NCBI GenBank assembly: GCA_022695795.1
Contig: MU404135.1
Span: 124,001 to 188,000 of the forward strand
Direction of reading: 5' to 3'
Source of the DNA: Biscogniauxia marginata
Lineage: Eukaryota; Ascomycota; Sordariomycetes; Xylariales; Xylariaceae
Length of the DNA stretch: 64,000 nucleotides
Position 1 is the stretch's first letter; every line of letters begins with the position of its first letter. The notes under the pieces were generated by a model that was not told the DNA's origin, did no database searches, and saw only the letters and a list, made by a program, of their open reading frames with translations. The position numbers and the translations under genes were made by a program. This document shows positions 23,404-36,046 of this stretch, piece after piece.

Positions 23404-24712
23404 ATGGGCAAAATAGCCAAGATAGAGTATTTTCGTGTACCGCCACGATGGCTGTTTGTCAAAATTACAGACGATTCCGGGTCCGTGGGATGGGGCGAGG
23501 CATCCCTTGAAGGACATACACAGGCTGTAGAAGGATGTCTCGACGCGTGGGCTGAGAAATATCTAGGCTTAGAAGCTGAGTGAGTACAAACCCGAGTGAA
23601 GTCATTTCCTTTATCTTCACTGAACAAGATGTTAGCGACATTGAACATATATGGCAGTTGTCCTATAGAGGTAACTTCTACCGTGGGGGGCCAGTTCTTA
23701 TGAGTGCACTGAGCGGGATCGACATCGCGCTATGGGACCTTAAGGGTACGTAACCCCAAACTCGGAATTCAACCATGGGAGAAACGCGCTGAGTGCAATG
23801 TAGCGAGAAAACTAAATGTTCCCATCTACCAGCTTTTGGGTGGTAAAGTCAGGAACAAGCTAAGGGTATACGCTTGGATCGGCGGTGACCGTCCGAGCGA
23901 TGTAGAAGCACAGGCGTACAAGCGAACCCATCCCTTTAGCCGATCCCTTACTAACTTGCGAAAGAAATGTTCGAAAAGCTCAAGGATTCGACGCAGTCAA
24001 GATGAACGGGACTGAAGATCTCGGCTGGCTGGACTCCCCTAAAAAACTTGATGATTGCGTGGAACGCGTAAAGATTGTGAAGGCCTTGGGTCTTGACGCC
24101 GGGGTTGACTTCCACGGGCGGGTTCACAAACCCATGGCTAAACAGCTCGCAGCTAAGCTAGCACCGCTTGACCCCCTGTTCATCGAAGAGCCGCTGCTGA
24201 GTGAGAACATAGGCGGTATCAAAGAGATCGCCGCCCAGACACATTGCCCTATTGCCCTAGGAGAACGTCTTCATAGTAGATGGGATGTCCGGCCATTCCT
24301 GGAGGCAGGATGTGTCGATATATTACAGCCAGACATCAGCCATGTCGGTGGCATATCAGAAATGCGTCGGATCGCTGCGGCCTGTGAAACGTATGATGTT
24401 GCATTAGCTCCGCATTGTCCGTTGGGCCCAATAGCGTTGGCTGCTAATGTGCAAATTGACGCGACGAGTCCGAATTTCGTGATCCAGGAGATGAGCCTTG
24501 GCATTCACTATAACGTTGGCGGACAGGACTTGACAAGCTACACTTTGAACCCGGAGGTCTGGAAGGTCACAGGGGGGTATATCGACTTGATGAACGGCCC
24601 TGGCCTCGGAATTGAAATTGATGAGACCCAAGTCCGGGAGCTATCCAGGGACTCAAAGGCGTGGGTGAGCCCAACATTCTCGGGGCCAGGGGATGAATTG
24701 AGGGAATGGTAG
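23404..24712 (+). CDS. Acid-sugar dehydratase, D-galactonate dehydratase (DgoD)-like, enolase superfamily
   Basis: Mg2+-dependent enzyme expected to turn an aldonic acid into its 2-keto-3-deoxy acid. Exons: 23404-23579, 23636-23745, 23804-23915 and 23965-24712; phases give 381 aa, one short of E. coli DgoD. Metal ligands are Asp181 (DFHGR), Glu207 (IEEPLL) and Glu233 (GERLHS); catalytic histidines are His183 (in DFHGR) and His283 (APHCPLGP). All five sit exactly two positions before the DgoD residues as I remember them (183, 185, 209, 235, 285). The N-terminal capping domain starts [16 protein letters not shown] and includes [19 protein letters not shown]. The sequence is more bacterial DgoD-like than the fungal L-galactonate dehydratase GaaB, but it has three spliceosomal introns, so any transfer is not recent. 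Exact substrate is uncertain (galactonate, or another aldonate). Confidence 0.93.
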
Positions 24713-25024
24713 TTTTTAGAAATTGAGAGCGTCCACAGATAGAAACCCCGAACTATCCGAGAGAATCACACTAAACGTTTCGCTTCCCATGCAAGGCTCA
24801 GCTTACCATTGGGAATCTACGAAATACATGTATTGATCATCAACTTCACTTGTAAGAAGTCCCGAAACATGCATATTCTACCGTCATGTATATGGTACAA
24901 GCATATTGCAATTATGCATAATAATGTCGGGTTCTTACTTTCAGCAACTACCCCAGTTTCCTTTTCCGACAACACCTCCCGCCACTTCTGTATCTTTTCC
25001 TAAATCAATCAATTGGCATTGAGA
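24713..25024. promoter_or_regulatory. Spacer before the Zn2Cys6 regulator
   Basis: 312 bp. It contains CGGGTTCTTACTTTCAGCAA at 24929-24948, which shares CGGGT and TTCAGCAA with the CGG-N11-CCG element at 16976-16998 but lacks the second half-site. No other element assigned. Confidence 0.35.
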
Positions 25025-28000
25025 ATGGACGTAAGCCCCGAACTTCAAGACCAACGCTCGTCAGCTCGTGGCCACGATCCCGAGATATCCACTCCTGATT
25101 ATGGCTCTTCGGATAAGGTCAATGAGAATGACCCACCATACCCGACGGCCAAGCGGCGTAAAGGGAACCCTCCGAGGACTCGAGTGAGCAGGGCTTGCGA
25201 TCGTTGCAAATCGTGAGTAGCCCAATCCCAAGTACTGGGATCTGAACATTTATGTAAAATATATTCCACTAATACGCGCGCCATGCAGGAGGAAAACTCG
25301 CTGTTCTGGCAAATGTCCTTGTGTGTTCTGTCTGGAGCTAGGTGTCGCCTGTCAGTTCACCGCCCCGTATCGGCGTGGGAGACTACCTTTCATTGAGAGT
25401 AGTCATCCGGGCGCCGTGGAATCGCCTCGCAATGTCCTCGCCAGTGGTGAAAGAAATACCCAGGCACCAGCGGCTGCACATCTTATGAGTCCAAAAGAAG
25501 TATCAAATCATATTAATGTCTTGGGTCGTGAGAGAGATAATGCCGGGATACCTGACCAGTCTCGGGAAGATTTTGAAGACACTTCAATGGCTTCAGATTA
25601 TTCCTCTTCCCAACGTCAAACATCTGCGATTCAATCGTTAGTAGTGGATTCTTCACGGGATTCACCGGAACCACTCCAGGCAGATCGACAGGGACATATG
25701 GTAGGGCCGTCGTCAGGAGTATCTTTCCTACTGAGACTTCAGAAGAAGTTGGCGAAGCAGGCCTCTCATTATTCATCTGAATCATCGATCTTCACCTTCG
25801 GTGACCTACCGCTTCCCGAACCTGAAGGATCATTCTTCATACTACCCCCAAAGGCCGAGGCACAAGAGCTCCTAGGCAGGTACTTTGATTTTTCTGTGGC
25901 GACGCACCGCTTCCTCCATCGTAAGACTATGGAACTATGGCTAGACGAACTTTACGAAACTAGCGGGAAAATGCGAACTAGAGAAGGCGCACGTAGCCGT
26001 ACTGCCCTTATATTTATGATGTTTGCACAAGCTACACAATTCTCAAGGGCATCGGATAGCCAGGATCCTGACTCAAGGTATGTTAGACGTCCTACTACAT
26101 AGCTCATACAGCACCTATCAGCAACGAACCAGTCATTTGTTATGAGAAAAGTTCCACATGACTCTAGTGAAGAATATATTAGTACTGAGAGCCGAAGCCG
26201 TTCTCATTGCACAAAATCGCGACTGCGACATACTCTCTTCCAATAATTTAACGTGGCTTACATTAACCGTTGCAGTGTGAGGTTTTTCTTAGCAGCGGAC
26301 CACCAATTATCGGAAGAAAAAGGTGAAGTTCGTCTAACGAGCATCCAAGCACGGCTATGCCAATGCTTCTACTTGCTTGCCGAGTCCCGCATCAATCATT
26401 GCTGGTCTCTTTTCGGGACTTTGGGCCACCTTGTACTGGCGCTTGGAATACACCGGAGAAGTAGGCGGAGTGAGGCAGCCAATAGTGACGTTATTGAGGC
26501 AGAATGCAGAAAACGAACTTTCTGGGTCGCCTATAGCCTCGATGCATATTTAGGCACCGCTCTAGGACGACCAAGAGCTTTCCATGACGAGGATATCAAT
26601 CAAGTGAGCCACCCAAAGTAGATCCAATTCTTTCAAGCTGACCATAGCTATTAGGAATTTCCGGCGTGCGTAGATGAGTACGTATCTCACTATCGCTTCC
26701 ACCCCCCTATTCGAACAGGTTTTATTTATGTTCAACTTCATGTACCTAACAAGGACTCTCCCTATAAACAATCACTACAATTTCTCAAACTACTAGACTA
26801 TAAATCGCTAACAAATTTCTCAGTGCCGATATTGACTCTGGTCGACTACCAGCAGTACCGGAAAGGGCGCTGCCCGAGATGGCTGCCCCTATAGCTCAAC
26901 TAAAGTGGGTCTTAATGGTTCCTATAGGTAATTATAGTAACTAAAAGTATATTCTAGAATCTCCCGCATAATTGGTAGCGTCCTTCGGGAATTCTATAGT
27001 CTTCGAACACCATCGTCTGTCGAGCGTATCGAGCTCGCGGCAAAATTCACCAACGAGCTGAAACAATGGCGCGAGGATATGTCTACTCTTTTAGATCGAG
27101 GCGCGCTACAATCGCTCTTGCCTCCACTCTTCCGACGGCAGAGAAATGTCCTCAACCTAGCGTATTGGCATACTCGTGAGTAATCCTAGATAAACCCCCC
27201 CGGGTATCTGTTCTATATTGTGTTTAAAGGCGAATCAGTAGTTATCCTCTTAGGAGCCCTGCTTTCTCGTAAAGTTATCTGGAATCCGTATCCGCTAATT
27301 CCATATTTCATAGTCCTCATAGTCCATCGCCCATTCCTCTTGAATAATTTCGCCAACCTGTCCAATTATAGTACCGCTCGGAAGAATAAGGCACATAAGG
27401 GAGTCGAACAGAACGTGAAGCAATGTCTGGATGCTGCAATGCAGATCACGAAGCTAATCCAAGAACTTGAAGAAGGCAACCAGCTACATAAGGCATTTTG
27501 GGTAGGTGATAATTATTTCAACAACACTGCTTACCAAAAAACTGATTGAATTATTAGTTCACGTACTATTTTTCTTCGTGTGCCGTAGCGGTACTCTACG
27601 TCTATGCCATCCAGCAAGGTAACACACAACCTGATGCTTGTCTGCCTTATTTCACTGCCGCCTCAGACTGCCAATCACGGATAATTAAGAACGCCAGAGA
27701 CGGGTCTTGGGTCCAGAGATATGGCATGGTACTTGAAGAACTTCGGCTTGAAGTCTTGAGACACAATCAAAGCTTGCTCAATCGCGTATCAGCAGCGACG
27801 GCGCATGTTGGAACAATGGGTTATACGAGTATCGAGAACAATGCCGTGGGCTCTGTAGCTGAACCAGATGCAATAATGAACCACGGCCAACACCATGTCC
27901 CATTCCCGACGAGTAGTACCAATTATGGTGCGACCGGATCACTAGACTCAACAGCAGAACGTTTTGTTGGGATTAGTCCGAGCAGCTCGATAATCGAAAT

Positions 28001-28052
28001 GACAACCTGGGACCAATTTGACTCGTTAGTTAGTACCGAACCCCCAATTTGA
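25025..28052 (+). CDS. Zn2Cys6 (Gal4-type) fungal transcription factor
   Basis: Likely pathway-specific regulator of the surrounding catabolic genes (inferred from position). Exons: 25025-25212, 25289-26077, 26276-26603, 26655-26677, 26824-26904, 26958-27175, 27314-27501 and 27558-28052; all phases agree, 769 aa. The zinc cluster is split by intron 1: Cys58, 61, 68, 74, 77 and 84 fit C-x2-C-x6-C-x5-C-x2-C-x6-C, with an extra Cys72, preceded by a basic KRRK block. The middle region has the fungal-specific transcription factor domain: VRFFLAADHQLSEE, RLTSIQARLCQCFYLLAESR, LALGIHRR and FWVAYSLDAYLGTALGRPRAF. Exon 4 is just 23 nt. Introns of 198, 146 and 138 bp are longer than elsewhere, so a missed exon is possible. 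The C-terminus is Ser/Thr/Asn-rich. Confidence 0.92.
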
Positions 28053-30333
28053 GTTTCGAAATGTAGAGCTGACCGATGAAAAAAATTTTTTAGATTACTG
28101 GGGGCTTTGGCAACTTCGACACCCTACTTTCCGACCATGAAAGGAATTGGGCTTGGTCATGATGGTTAACCTGCCTCATGGATGTTAGGTAGCAAAATAG
28201 GCCGTGAAGTTAAAGTGAAATGAGCATATTTATACGGCATTTGTGTCGATAATAGGGTCCCTCTTTAGTCTCACTATGACCTACGCAATATGAGAATCCT
28301 GAGGTGTCATCCAGTACTTCCGGGTACTTACTCGTATCTCTGAATAAATAACCGGCACTCAGGCACCATTCGGTACGACGATCCTGTCTATAGAGAAAGG
28401 TGAGATGCCATATACTTAAGATGAGACGAAGATGTAAGGATAGGATAAATTGTATCTGTCCAACGTGAAAGTCCAGGTAGATGGGGGAAGCTTATGTATA
28501 TATATACAGGAAGTCAGTCCCATATTTAAACAATATACGACTTTTCCAATGCTTGGGTCTCGATCACTAGGCAGATATCAAACTCCGAGGCGGCTGATAG
28601 CACCTATCCATCCGCCCTTCAAGACAGGGGCAAGAATCTACCTCGGAAATTTAGGTAGTAACTCTACCTATCCCCTTTGCATCTAGATGGTGTTAAAGGT
28701 TCAGCGGTAGTAGGTTTACCTTAAAAATACCTAACTAGCCTTTTGTACACTAATTTGAAATATAGGTAGGTATGTATATAGGTAATCTCTGGTATTATAG
28801 TGTATCTCTTCGACTTTTGGTTCTAGGATGCAGGCAAAAGGATTTTCATGTATGGGAATGACTAGTACATAATCTGAACCAGGGGAAGAGTGCTTTGGCC
28901 GCCCCCATTAACTAATCCGGGCTATGAAACTATGGTGGTAACTCATGGATTAACCTAGACCTACGCTTATCTGTATGTCGATTATACACAGTTAGGTGAT
29001 ATCGTTCAAATATGAAAAGATAACGGAGGACGGGTCATTAAGTTCCAATATACCACTCTTCTATAGGATATTTTGACTACGGCCAATATGTTTCTTTTTC
29101 GCTTGGTCCTAAGTTCCTCAATTACTTACATATCAAACCGCAGAACTCTATAGGAGCCTTACATGTAATGCCGTAACCGGGGATAGGTGTGTGCAAGAAA
29201 CCCGCCCATGTCCGCCTTGTGTGACACGGGCTGCTGGACTTGGAACTGTAGTTCAAGTCCAGCTGATAATTCTCTTTGGTCTCAAGGGACTTAAGAATCT
29301 AAGTTTAGTTATGAGGTCCTCCAGGAATCTGCTGCCTACGTATACACAGGTTGTTACACGAGGCATCTCTCATCCTAGCCACGTTTGTACCATTGAATCC
29401 AACCCTAATATCTATCTCAAAGAACCTTCAAGCTCGTGACCAACTGGCCTTGCCAGCGCTTACAGGTGTCAGACCTTGTGACACATTGTTCGGCATTTTC
29501 ACACTCGCTAGAAGATGACAACTCGATGCTGACGTATTCATATACAAGCAGACCACATAGAATTCCCTAAGAGAGGTCGTATTTGACAAGAGTCTGTCAC
29601 ATAATGAGGAGGGGCAGTTATCAGGCGAGCAGGCGAGAATGGACACTGGCTCCCTAGTAGAATTAGAGAATCTTGAGTTCTTCGAAAACGACTATTATTA
29701 TACTCGCTGGGTTATCCCCCTCATCCCTAGTCAACTTCATGTTTGTGAAAAATATAAACTTCCTGGTTAGTAAACTGGAGTTCAACTTTCAAGAAGGTAT
29801 GTAGAAGCAAGCAGATGAAACATGGACTTAATATGCGATCAACAAGTAACTTTGGATGTATGTAAGAGAATACACGGAGTACCCGATTTAGTAATCTTTC
29901 AAAACCGTCGGCCTTCTGATTGGTTTTCCACATTTAGCGTCCTTACTCGGAGCTCTGTACTATTCGCCACTTCTCATCAATATCTGCATACGGCGTATAG
30001 GCCGCCCAGGTTGATCTTATTACTCGATCACGATGTCTAGAGTTACGTATCACTTTGTGGAACACAAGATCATGCGGTGTAAGTTTACGGTATTTAGATA
30101 CCCCCGGGCTTACATCCGGACGAGAAGGCAGAGGAGGTACCATTGTTCTCTAAGACTTGATTAATAGGTGTTATGAATTGGTATATAACATAGCATATCT
30201 TCGTAACAACGACATTTTTTGTATGCACCTATCTCCTAGCTTGAAAACCATTATCGTACATCTATCACACTCATCGAGACATAAGAAACACATCTGTCTA
30301 CTTAGAAATCGTCCTGTTTTACCTTATAGCAAT
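28053..30333. other. Intergenic region, 2.3 kb, no gene seen
   Basis: AT-richer than the flanking genes, with TAGGTA words near 28760 and no long frame. It separates the regulator from the broken hydrolase and may be a decayed portion of the cluster. Confidence 0.5.
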
Positions 30334-31367
30334 ATGCCAGCTCTCAAAGTCGATCCCGAGTGGCAGGAAAACTTCGCCTTGCTCTCAAGTGCCACGATAC
30401 CTAAGTTTACAGATGCGCTCGAACTTCGCAAGTGCATTGAATCCGGCATCCATGCTCGCTTTCACGACATGCCACGTCTAGAGGGCTTCAAGGAGACGAA
30501 ACATGAAATTACTTCAGTCGACGGCACTAAGATCAACGTCTATCGCCTTGTACCACCATCAGCTCCGACTGACTCGATAACCCAGCGCGCTATCGTATAC
30601 GTATTCGGCGGCGGCATGATCTCGGGCAGGGTAGATTTATATTACCCCCTCATCGAAAGCCTAGCCGATACGAGCTGCACGCAGGTATTCGCGGTGGATT
30701 ACCGATTGGGGATCGACCGCCCATTCCCCGCCGCGGTCGAGGATGTGTACTCGGCTATCGTGTGGCTACAAGCAAATGCCCGGACCTTCGACGTCGACCC
30801 GGCGCGCATCGCGGTATGCGGACTCAGCGCGGGAGGCGGCGTCGCAGCCGGGGTGGCGCTCCTAGCTCGGGACAAGGGGCTCAAGTACCCCCTAGCCGCC
30901 TAGGTACTGATGTCGCCCATGCTAGACGACCGAACCACTATACCCGAGGACCATCCCCTGACGCCACATCTCACTTGGACGACGGAATTTAGCGATCTGG
31001 GTTGGAAGACGTACCTGGGAGGAAAAGAAAAGGGTATGTTGTCTAGTATTGAGAGGGAGAAGGAGGAGCAAGGCTAACACGAACTTGTCTATCAGTGGAC
31101 CGGACCGATGCGAATGTGTCCATTTACGCAGCACCCGCCAGAGCCAAGGATGTGAGCGGGTTGCCGGCTACCTTCATTAATGTAGGGAGTTTGGATCTCT
31201 TCAGAGACGAGGATATTGCGTACGCCGCGAGGCTGGCCGCCGCAAACGTGGATGTCGAGTTCCACCTCTACCTCGGCTTCCCGCACGGCTTAGAGATAGC
31301 GGGCCAAGACACGCGACAGGCTGGGGTAATGAGGGATAATCGGGATCGGTTCTTGTCGCGGATTTGA
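30334..31367 (+). pseudogene. Alpha/beta hydrolase (HSL/esterase family) with one in-frame stop
   Basis: Exon 1 is 30334-31033, the intron 31034-31095 (GTATGT donor, TATCAG acceptor) and exon 2 31096-31367; full frame is about 323 codons, the normal family length. The catalytic machinery is visible: an oxyanion-hole motif FGGGMISG (usually HGGG), nucleophile Ser165 in GLSAGGG, Asp in SLDLFRDED and His in GFPHGLE. A TAG at 30901-30903 (codon 190) interrupts the frame right before VLMSPMLDDR, where relatives usually have Gln, so a single C-to-T change (CAG to TAG) explains it. Everything downstream remains open and well spliced, which means the lesion is recent, polymorphic, a sequencing error or read through. 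An intact enzyme would fit an esterase or lactonase role in sugar-acid catabolism. Confidence 0.85.
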
Positions 31368-33017
31368 TTTTGTCATGATGAAGGACATATAGGTAAGATA
31401 GGAAAAAGGGGAGGCGACTGTCCGACACCTCAAGAGATTGATTCTTATTGTTAGTCAAACGCGCGAGGCTGTGATAGGACGTCCTTTGATGAGTATGGCT
31501 AGTCTGCGTAGAGATAGAATTGATTCGTTCCCTCTTCTCCATTCCTCAAGTCCCTCAGTTACGGCCCTCATAATCATATTTATAGCAATCAACCGTATAC
31601 TAACAGCAAGAGGGGGAATAGAGAAACTAATCACGTATAGCGCGATATACCTGTGTCAACTAGGCAATTCCCAAGGCACATATCATGGTCGATTAATATG
31701 GCAAACAAAGATAATAAAGTCAAGATCGTAGTTAGCACCTTACATGATGGGTCGCATTTCTTGCAGACGACCTGATGGGGACGTGTAAGCTGACTGCTCT
31801 TGATAACACCATTCATGCCTAGTATGTTGTACAGTATACCTATCTGCTAAACCCGGCAATGATGGAGGTTAGTTGGGGGAGACGTCAAAATACAAAAGAT
31901 ATAGGTCACTTCCCATTGGCTACCCTCAAGAGGTCTCCATAGGAGCTCATAATGCGGGGGTTTTTTTCTTCAATGAATTATGTACCATCAAATCTATTCT
32001 TGGCGACCCTGGCTGATAGGTTCCCCCCTAGTCATACTATACCATACATAGATGCGCCCGAAACATTGCTAGTTTAGCAAGGCTGGATTAGGATCCAGAT
32101 CTACATACATACTTGGATAGAATACCCAGAATCTCAGTGCTGAGGCTCATGTATATTCTCATAAAATAAATGCCGTTGAATAGTCGTACATGTAAGGCCT
32201 ATACTGAGTCTCAGTCCCACTTTTTCAAGACTGTTCCTATGTCTTGTCATACAGGTAATTGAAAGACTATGTAACCCCGACTATGTAGCGTACGATTCTA
32301 CATTCGGATTTTAGAAGCCTTGGATTTAATATGCTGTATAGGCTTCGAGAGTCTAGGGAAATCCAGAGACTATCTTTAGTCACATCAAATATGCAGGAGA
32401 CTTCGTCTTCCCTAACATTAAATTGCGCTGCTTAGTGTATAAGGAGTGGATTCACTAAATTAGTGTGCCGGGAAGACTATCGGATGGTATTGACTTGAAC
32501 GATGCGATTGGTCCACAAATAAGGTGCCTTTCACTTTATCTCGTTCCAAGAGCCTTTTCCCGGGTCATTGGTAGGCCGTGCAGCACGTGTCTTCCCCTTT
32601 CTATGTACCACCTAGGTTAGGGCTGATAGATCCAACAGTTCGAAAACTTCAGGGATTATAATCCTCTTGGCCCGGGGTCGCGGGTCCCAAACTAATAATG
32701 GCCTATGTGATTTCAGCCGCCAAGGACTACCAAGGACCTGGACCTAAATTTATCTTTGACTGTAACGGACAACTATGACCTAAATCGTTAATAGGTAATT
32801 TTATAGTCTTAGTTGATAGGGCCAATATGCGCCGTCACTGTTGCTGTGCCGCAGCACCGCAGTTGTTGCATCTCTCAGCTTTCGAGGTAAGTCCTTTGCT
32901 GCTCTTCACGTTCAAGGAAGGAATCTGCTCTTTCTTCAAACGTTTCTTTCCTTTAGCCACTTGCCGCCTATGTGACACTCGTGCTGTCCATCCGTTCGCC
33001 CGTTCATACCGCGCAAG
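31368..33017. other. Intergenic region, 1.65 kb, no gene seen
   Basis: Downstream of the hydrolase and upstream of the lectin-like gene. The frames are short and unrecognised. The last 200 bp are probably 5' UTR and promoter of the lectin-like gene. Confidence 0.5.
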
Positions 33018-34840
33018 ATGCAAAACTATCGACAGCACGAAGACGCGGTGTTTGAGGGCCAAAAGTTTTACTTCGCTCCCGGCGGGTTGGACCCTAGACA
33101 GGCGCAGCCGTCGCAGCCATGGTTAGAGGTGGCACCCGAGAGGGATGAGATGGGAACTCCAGGATTACAGGTTGTGCCGCAGGAAGAGCAGAAGTATGCG
33201 ACGGGAGGTTTACATGAAAATGTAGCACCGTACAGAACAGCGGGTGCAGCGCATGCCGATGAACTCACGTCACAGGGAATCCAAGCAGTCCCTATACAAA
33301 ACCTCCCGCAAATACCACCAGGGCAACTTCAATCTGAAAATTTCTATTCTCAACAACCATACCAGTCCCAAAATGAAACCCAATTCCAATGGGAAGCACC
33401 GGCACCGAACCCATACTACGGACAGTCGGTCCAGGCAAGCTCACTGGAAGTCGTCTCCTATCCTAGCCACCAGACGTCGATACAGGATATGCAGCAGCTT
33501 TCGAGCTGGAACCCCGAGAATTATCCTCTTAATGCCCGGCCGCCATTGAGTAGCGACCCCTCATGGGCTAAAGATGAATCCCATATGGCCGCAGCTGGGG
33601 AAGCGAAACGGAAGAAATGGATGCTGTGGATAATCGGCGGTGTGGTCTTAACGATGGTAATCGTCGGAGCAGTGGTTGGGGGCGTATTAGGGAGCAAAGC
33701 AGGGAAGTCGGACAGCAATACGTCGAGTGACTCTGCGCCCGAGACCATTAGAGCCTACTCGAGAATAGCAGTGACGGGCTATCGATTAGACTCTCGAGAC
33801 GACTACGCGATGCGAATCTTCTTTCAAGACCCACAACAACAATTACGCTTCATATCCAAAGAAAGCACGAGTGACAACTGGACGGACTCGACAACCCTCG
33901 ACACCCTCGCTTACGCCCCTAAGAAGGAAGGGTCGATCGCGGCTTCGGCATATATGAATAGTGGAACAAAGGTAAGTTTTAAAGGCTCCTATCTACCGTA
34001 AGGGGGAGTTCACCGTGGGCATTGCTAATGAGATATCCCTAGCCGATACTGGAACTATTCTACGAAGACCAAGACGGCATCGCACGGGGCCAGATGTTCA
34101 ACTTTGAGCTTGAGAACGGGAGTTTGCCTCTGAAGGGCCAGCGCAGCAGTCTCAACGACTACCCGCTCCAGATTGGCGAGGGCACGCGCATGTCGTCCTT
34201 CTTCCCCTACTTCGTGTCTCAGGACGCGGATAACAAGGTCCGGTGGACGGTTATGTATGGGCTAGACAGTAGCAAGCCCGAGAACCCCTGGTGGGTCAAC
34301 GACACGGACTTAGGCATCGAGGCGTCCGCGGGAAGCGCCCTGGTCAACCTGCCAGCAGCCCAGAACTATTCGGATGCGGCTGGTGTGGTCTACCGCAGCA
34401 TCGACGGCAAGATTTCGTGCAAGCTGCGCAACGAGTCGGCGGAAAGCACTCAGGGGACAGCCTGGACCCACGGGACACTGGCTCAGGAGATACCAGCCAA
34501 CACGTCGATCGGGGCCTTCGCCGTCGGCAGACCGTATGATAGTGATAACCAGGTCAACACTTACATCCTATACCAGGACAACGATGGCGTGATACAGATG
34601 GTCTGGCAGGCGGACTCGAGCGGCTGGCAGGGGCCGCAGACTTTCGACGCGCTGGGTGGCGCGCTGAAGGGGACGGATATAGCCTGTCTGACTCCGGGAG
34701 CGTTTCCTAGGGCGGAACTGGGCGTCTCGAGGGAGCAGGACATGAACCGGTGTTTTTTCCAGGTGGATAGTGGCAGGGTCAAGGAGGTCTGGTACGACGG
34801 GAGCGACTGGATTGATGTTGGGATTGTGCCTATAGCATGA
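33018..34840 (+). CDS. Membrane-anchored fungal fucose-lectin-like propeller protein
   Basis: Exons 33018-33971 and 34043-34840, joined by a 71-bp intron in phase 0; 583 aa. Residues 1-198 are a Gln/Pro-rich, probably cytoplasmic disordered region. KRKK then precedes one transmembrane helix at about 203-225 (WMLWIIGGVVLTMVIVGAVV), a type II topology. The C-terminal 330 residues form repeated units with aromatic and Asp turns (MRIFFQDPQQQLRFISKE, LELFYEDQDGIARG, TYILYQDNDGVIQMVWQAD, VKEVWYDGSDWIDVGI), the pattern of the fungal fucose-specific lectin beta-propeller (AAL-type). Several NxS/T sites fit an extracellular or lumenal side. It may bind surface glycans on self or partner cells. Sugar-binding residues were not verified, so lectin activity is inferred. 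Confidence 0.82.
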
Positions 34841-36046
34841 TGAGGATATAGATACCCCCGGATAATGTGTATAAACGAATTTCAATAAATAAAAGAAGTA
34901 TATACGTGAAGGAACGCAGTTTCTAAGAAAATGCTATAGATCCTTATGTAGCGTCAGGAGGAGAGTCTTGACATGAAGACTCTTAAGTGTTAGAGTACTA
35001 CCTCATGCTCTCCCAAAGCCTTATCCATTTACGTACCGACTACTTATGCACCTAGACACCTGATATGTAGGTATGTAACACAGAAGGAAAGTAGAGAGTG
35101 GGACCAAAAAAAAGGGATTACCATAAGCTAATAGGTTAGACTTGTGTGCTTGAACCTAGATCCCTGGATCCCCTGACGCAAACTTAACTCAGCTATCAAA
35201 TCCCACCTAACCCACGAAGAATCCATCTACGTACCTACCTAGGTATGTATGTACAGGTAAGTGAATGGAGAAATTCTACGAAAAAGTATTAAAAATAAGA
35301 AAGCAGAAAACAACCCAACAAAGTGACAATATAAGGATTATGTCGTCACAAGATGCTATCACTAGGGCGAACCCCAAGCCGTTATCAAGTGATGTAATGA
35401 TCGGGGTATATTAGCGACGGGCTGACGGTCGTAAAGGCCTATTAGTGGTCGGTAACCTCGTGACCCCGTCGCCCTGCAGCCAGTGATAACGATAACGCGG
35501 CAGGTTGCTCCACTGATTTGATGGTGAAATTGCTTGGCAACCGTGGGACGCGGACATGGGGAAGGGGGACATGGAGCCCTTCACGCACCTCGACCGAACC
35601 TTCCTCATCGCACTCCGGACCGCACTCGCCCAGCCTTTCTCCGAATCCGGACCCCAAGAAGCAAACTTCGCTCGACAAAAACACTCGACAGCCTGTCATC
35701 ACCCGCAGTCCGATTTACATATCGTCACAAATCCACGACTACTTCTCCGGTAAGCCTCCCTAGTGGTTGTGGGAGCACTGGCGCACGCGAGCCCCTCAGC
35801 CTACCTAGCCTATCGCCTTAGCTACACGACGTTCCCCCATCCAGAATTGAGACAACATCGTGGCTGACTCGACATCTCTAGGAAACCCGCGGATTGACTC
35901 CTCAAGCTGTCTCAACCCCTCCTCCATACGGTCCACGCATCCCCCCCAATCCAGGAACCGGCATTATTCCGAGCCTCGACCCTCGACCCTCGATGATCTA
36001 GCCCAAGAAACTCCCCTTCGCAAGCTCAGCCAATCCATGTCGCAAC
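34841..36046. other. Intergenic region and probable 5' UTR of the FYVE-RING gene
   Basis: 1.2 kb. TACCTACCTAGGTATGTATGTA lies near 35232. The last 600 bp are GC-richer with several overlapping frames but no recognisable protein, consistent with a long 5' leader carrying upstream ATGs (for example at 35518 and 36036). Confidence 0.5.
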
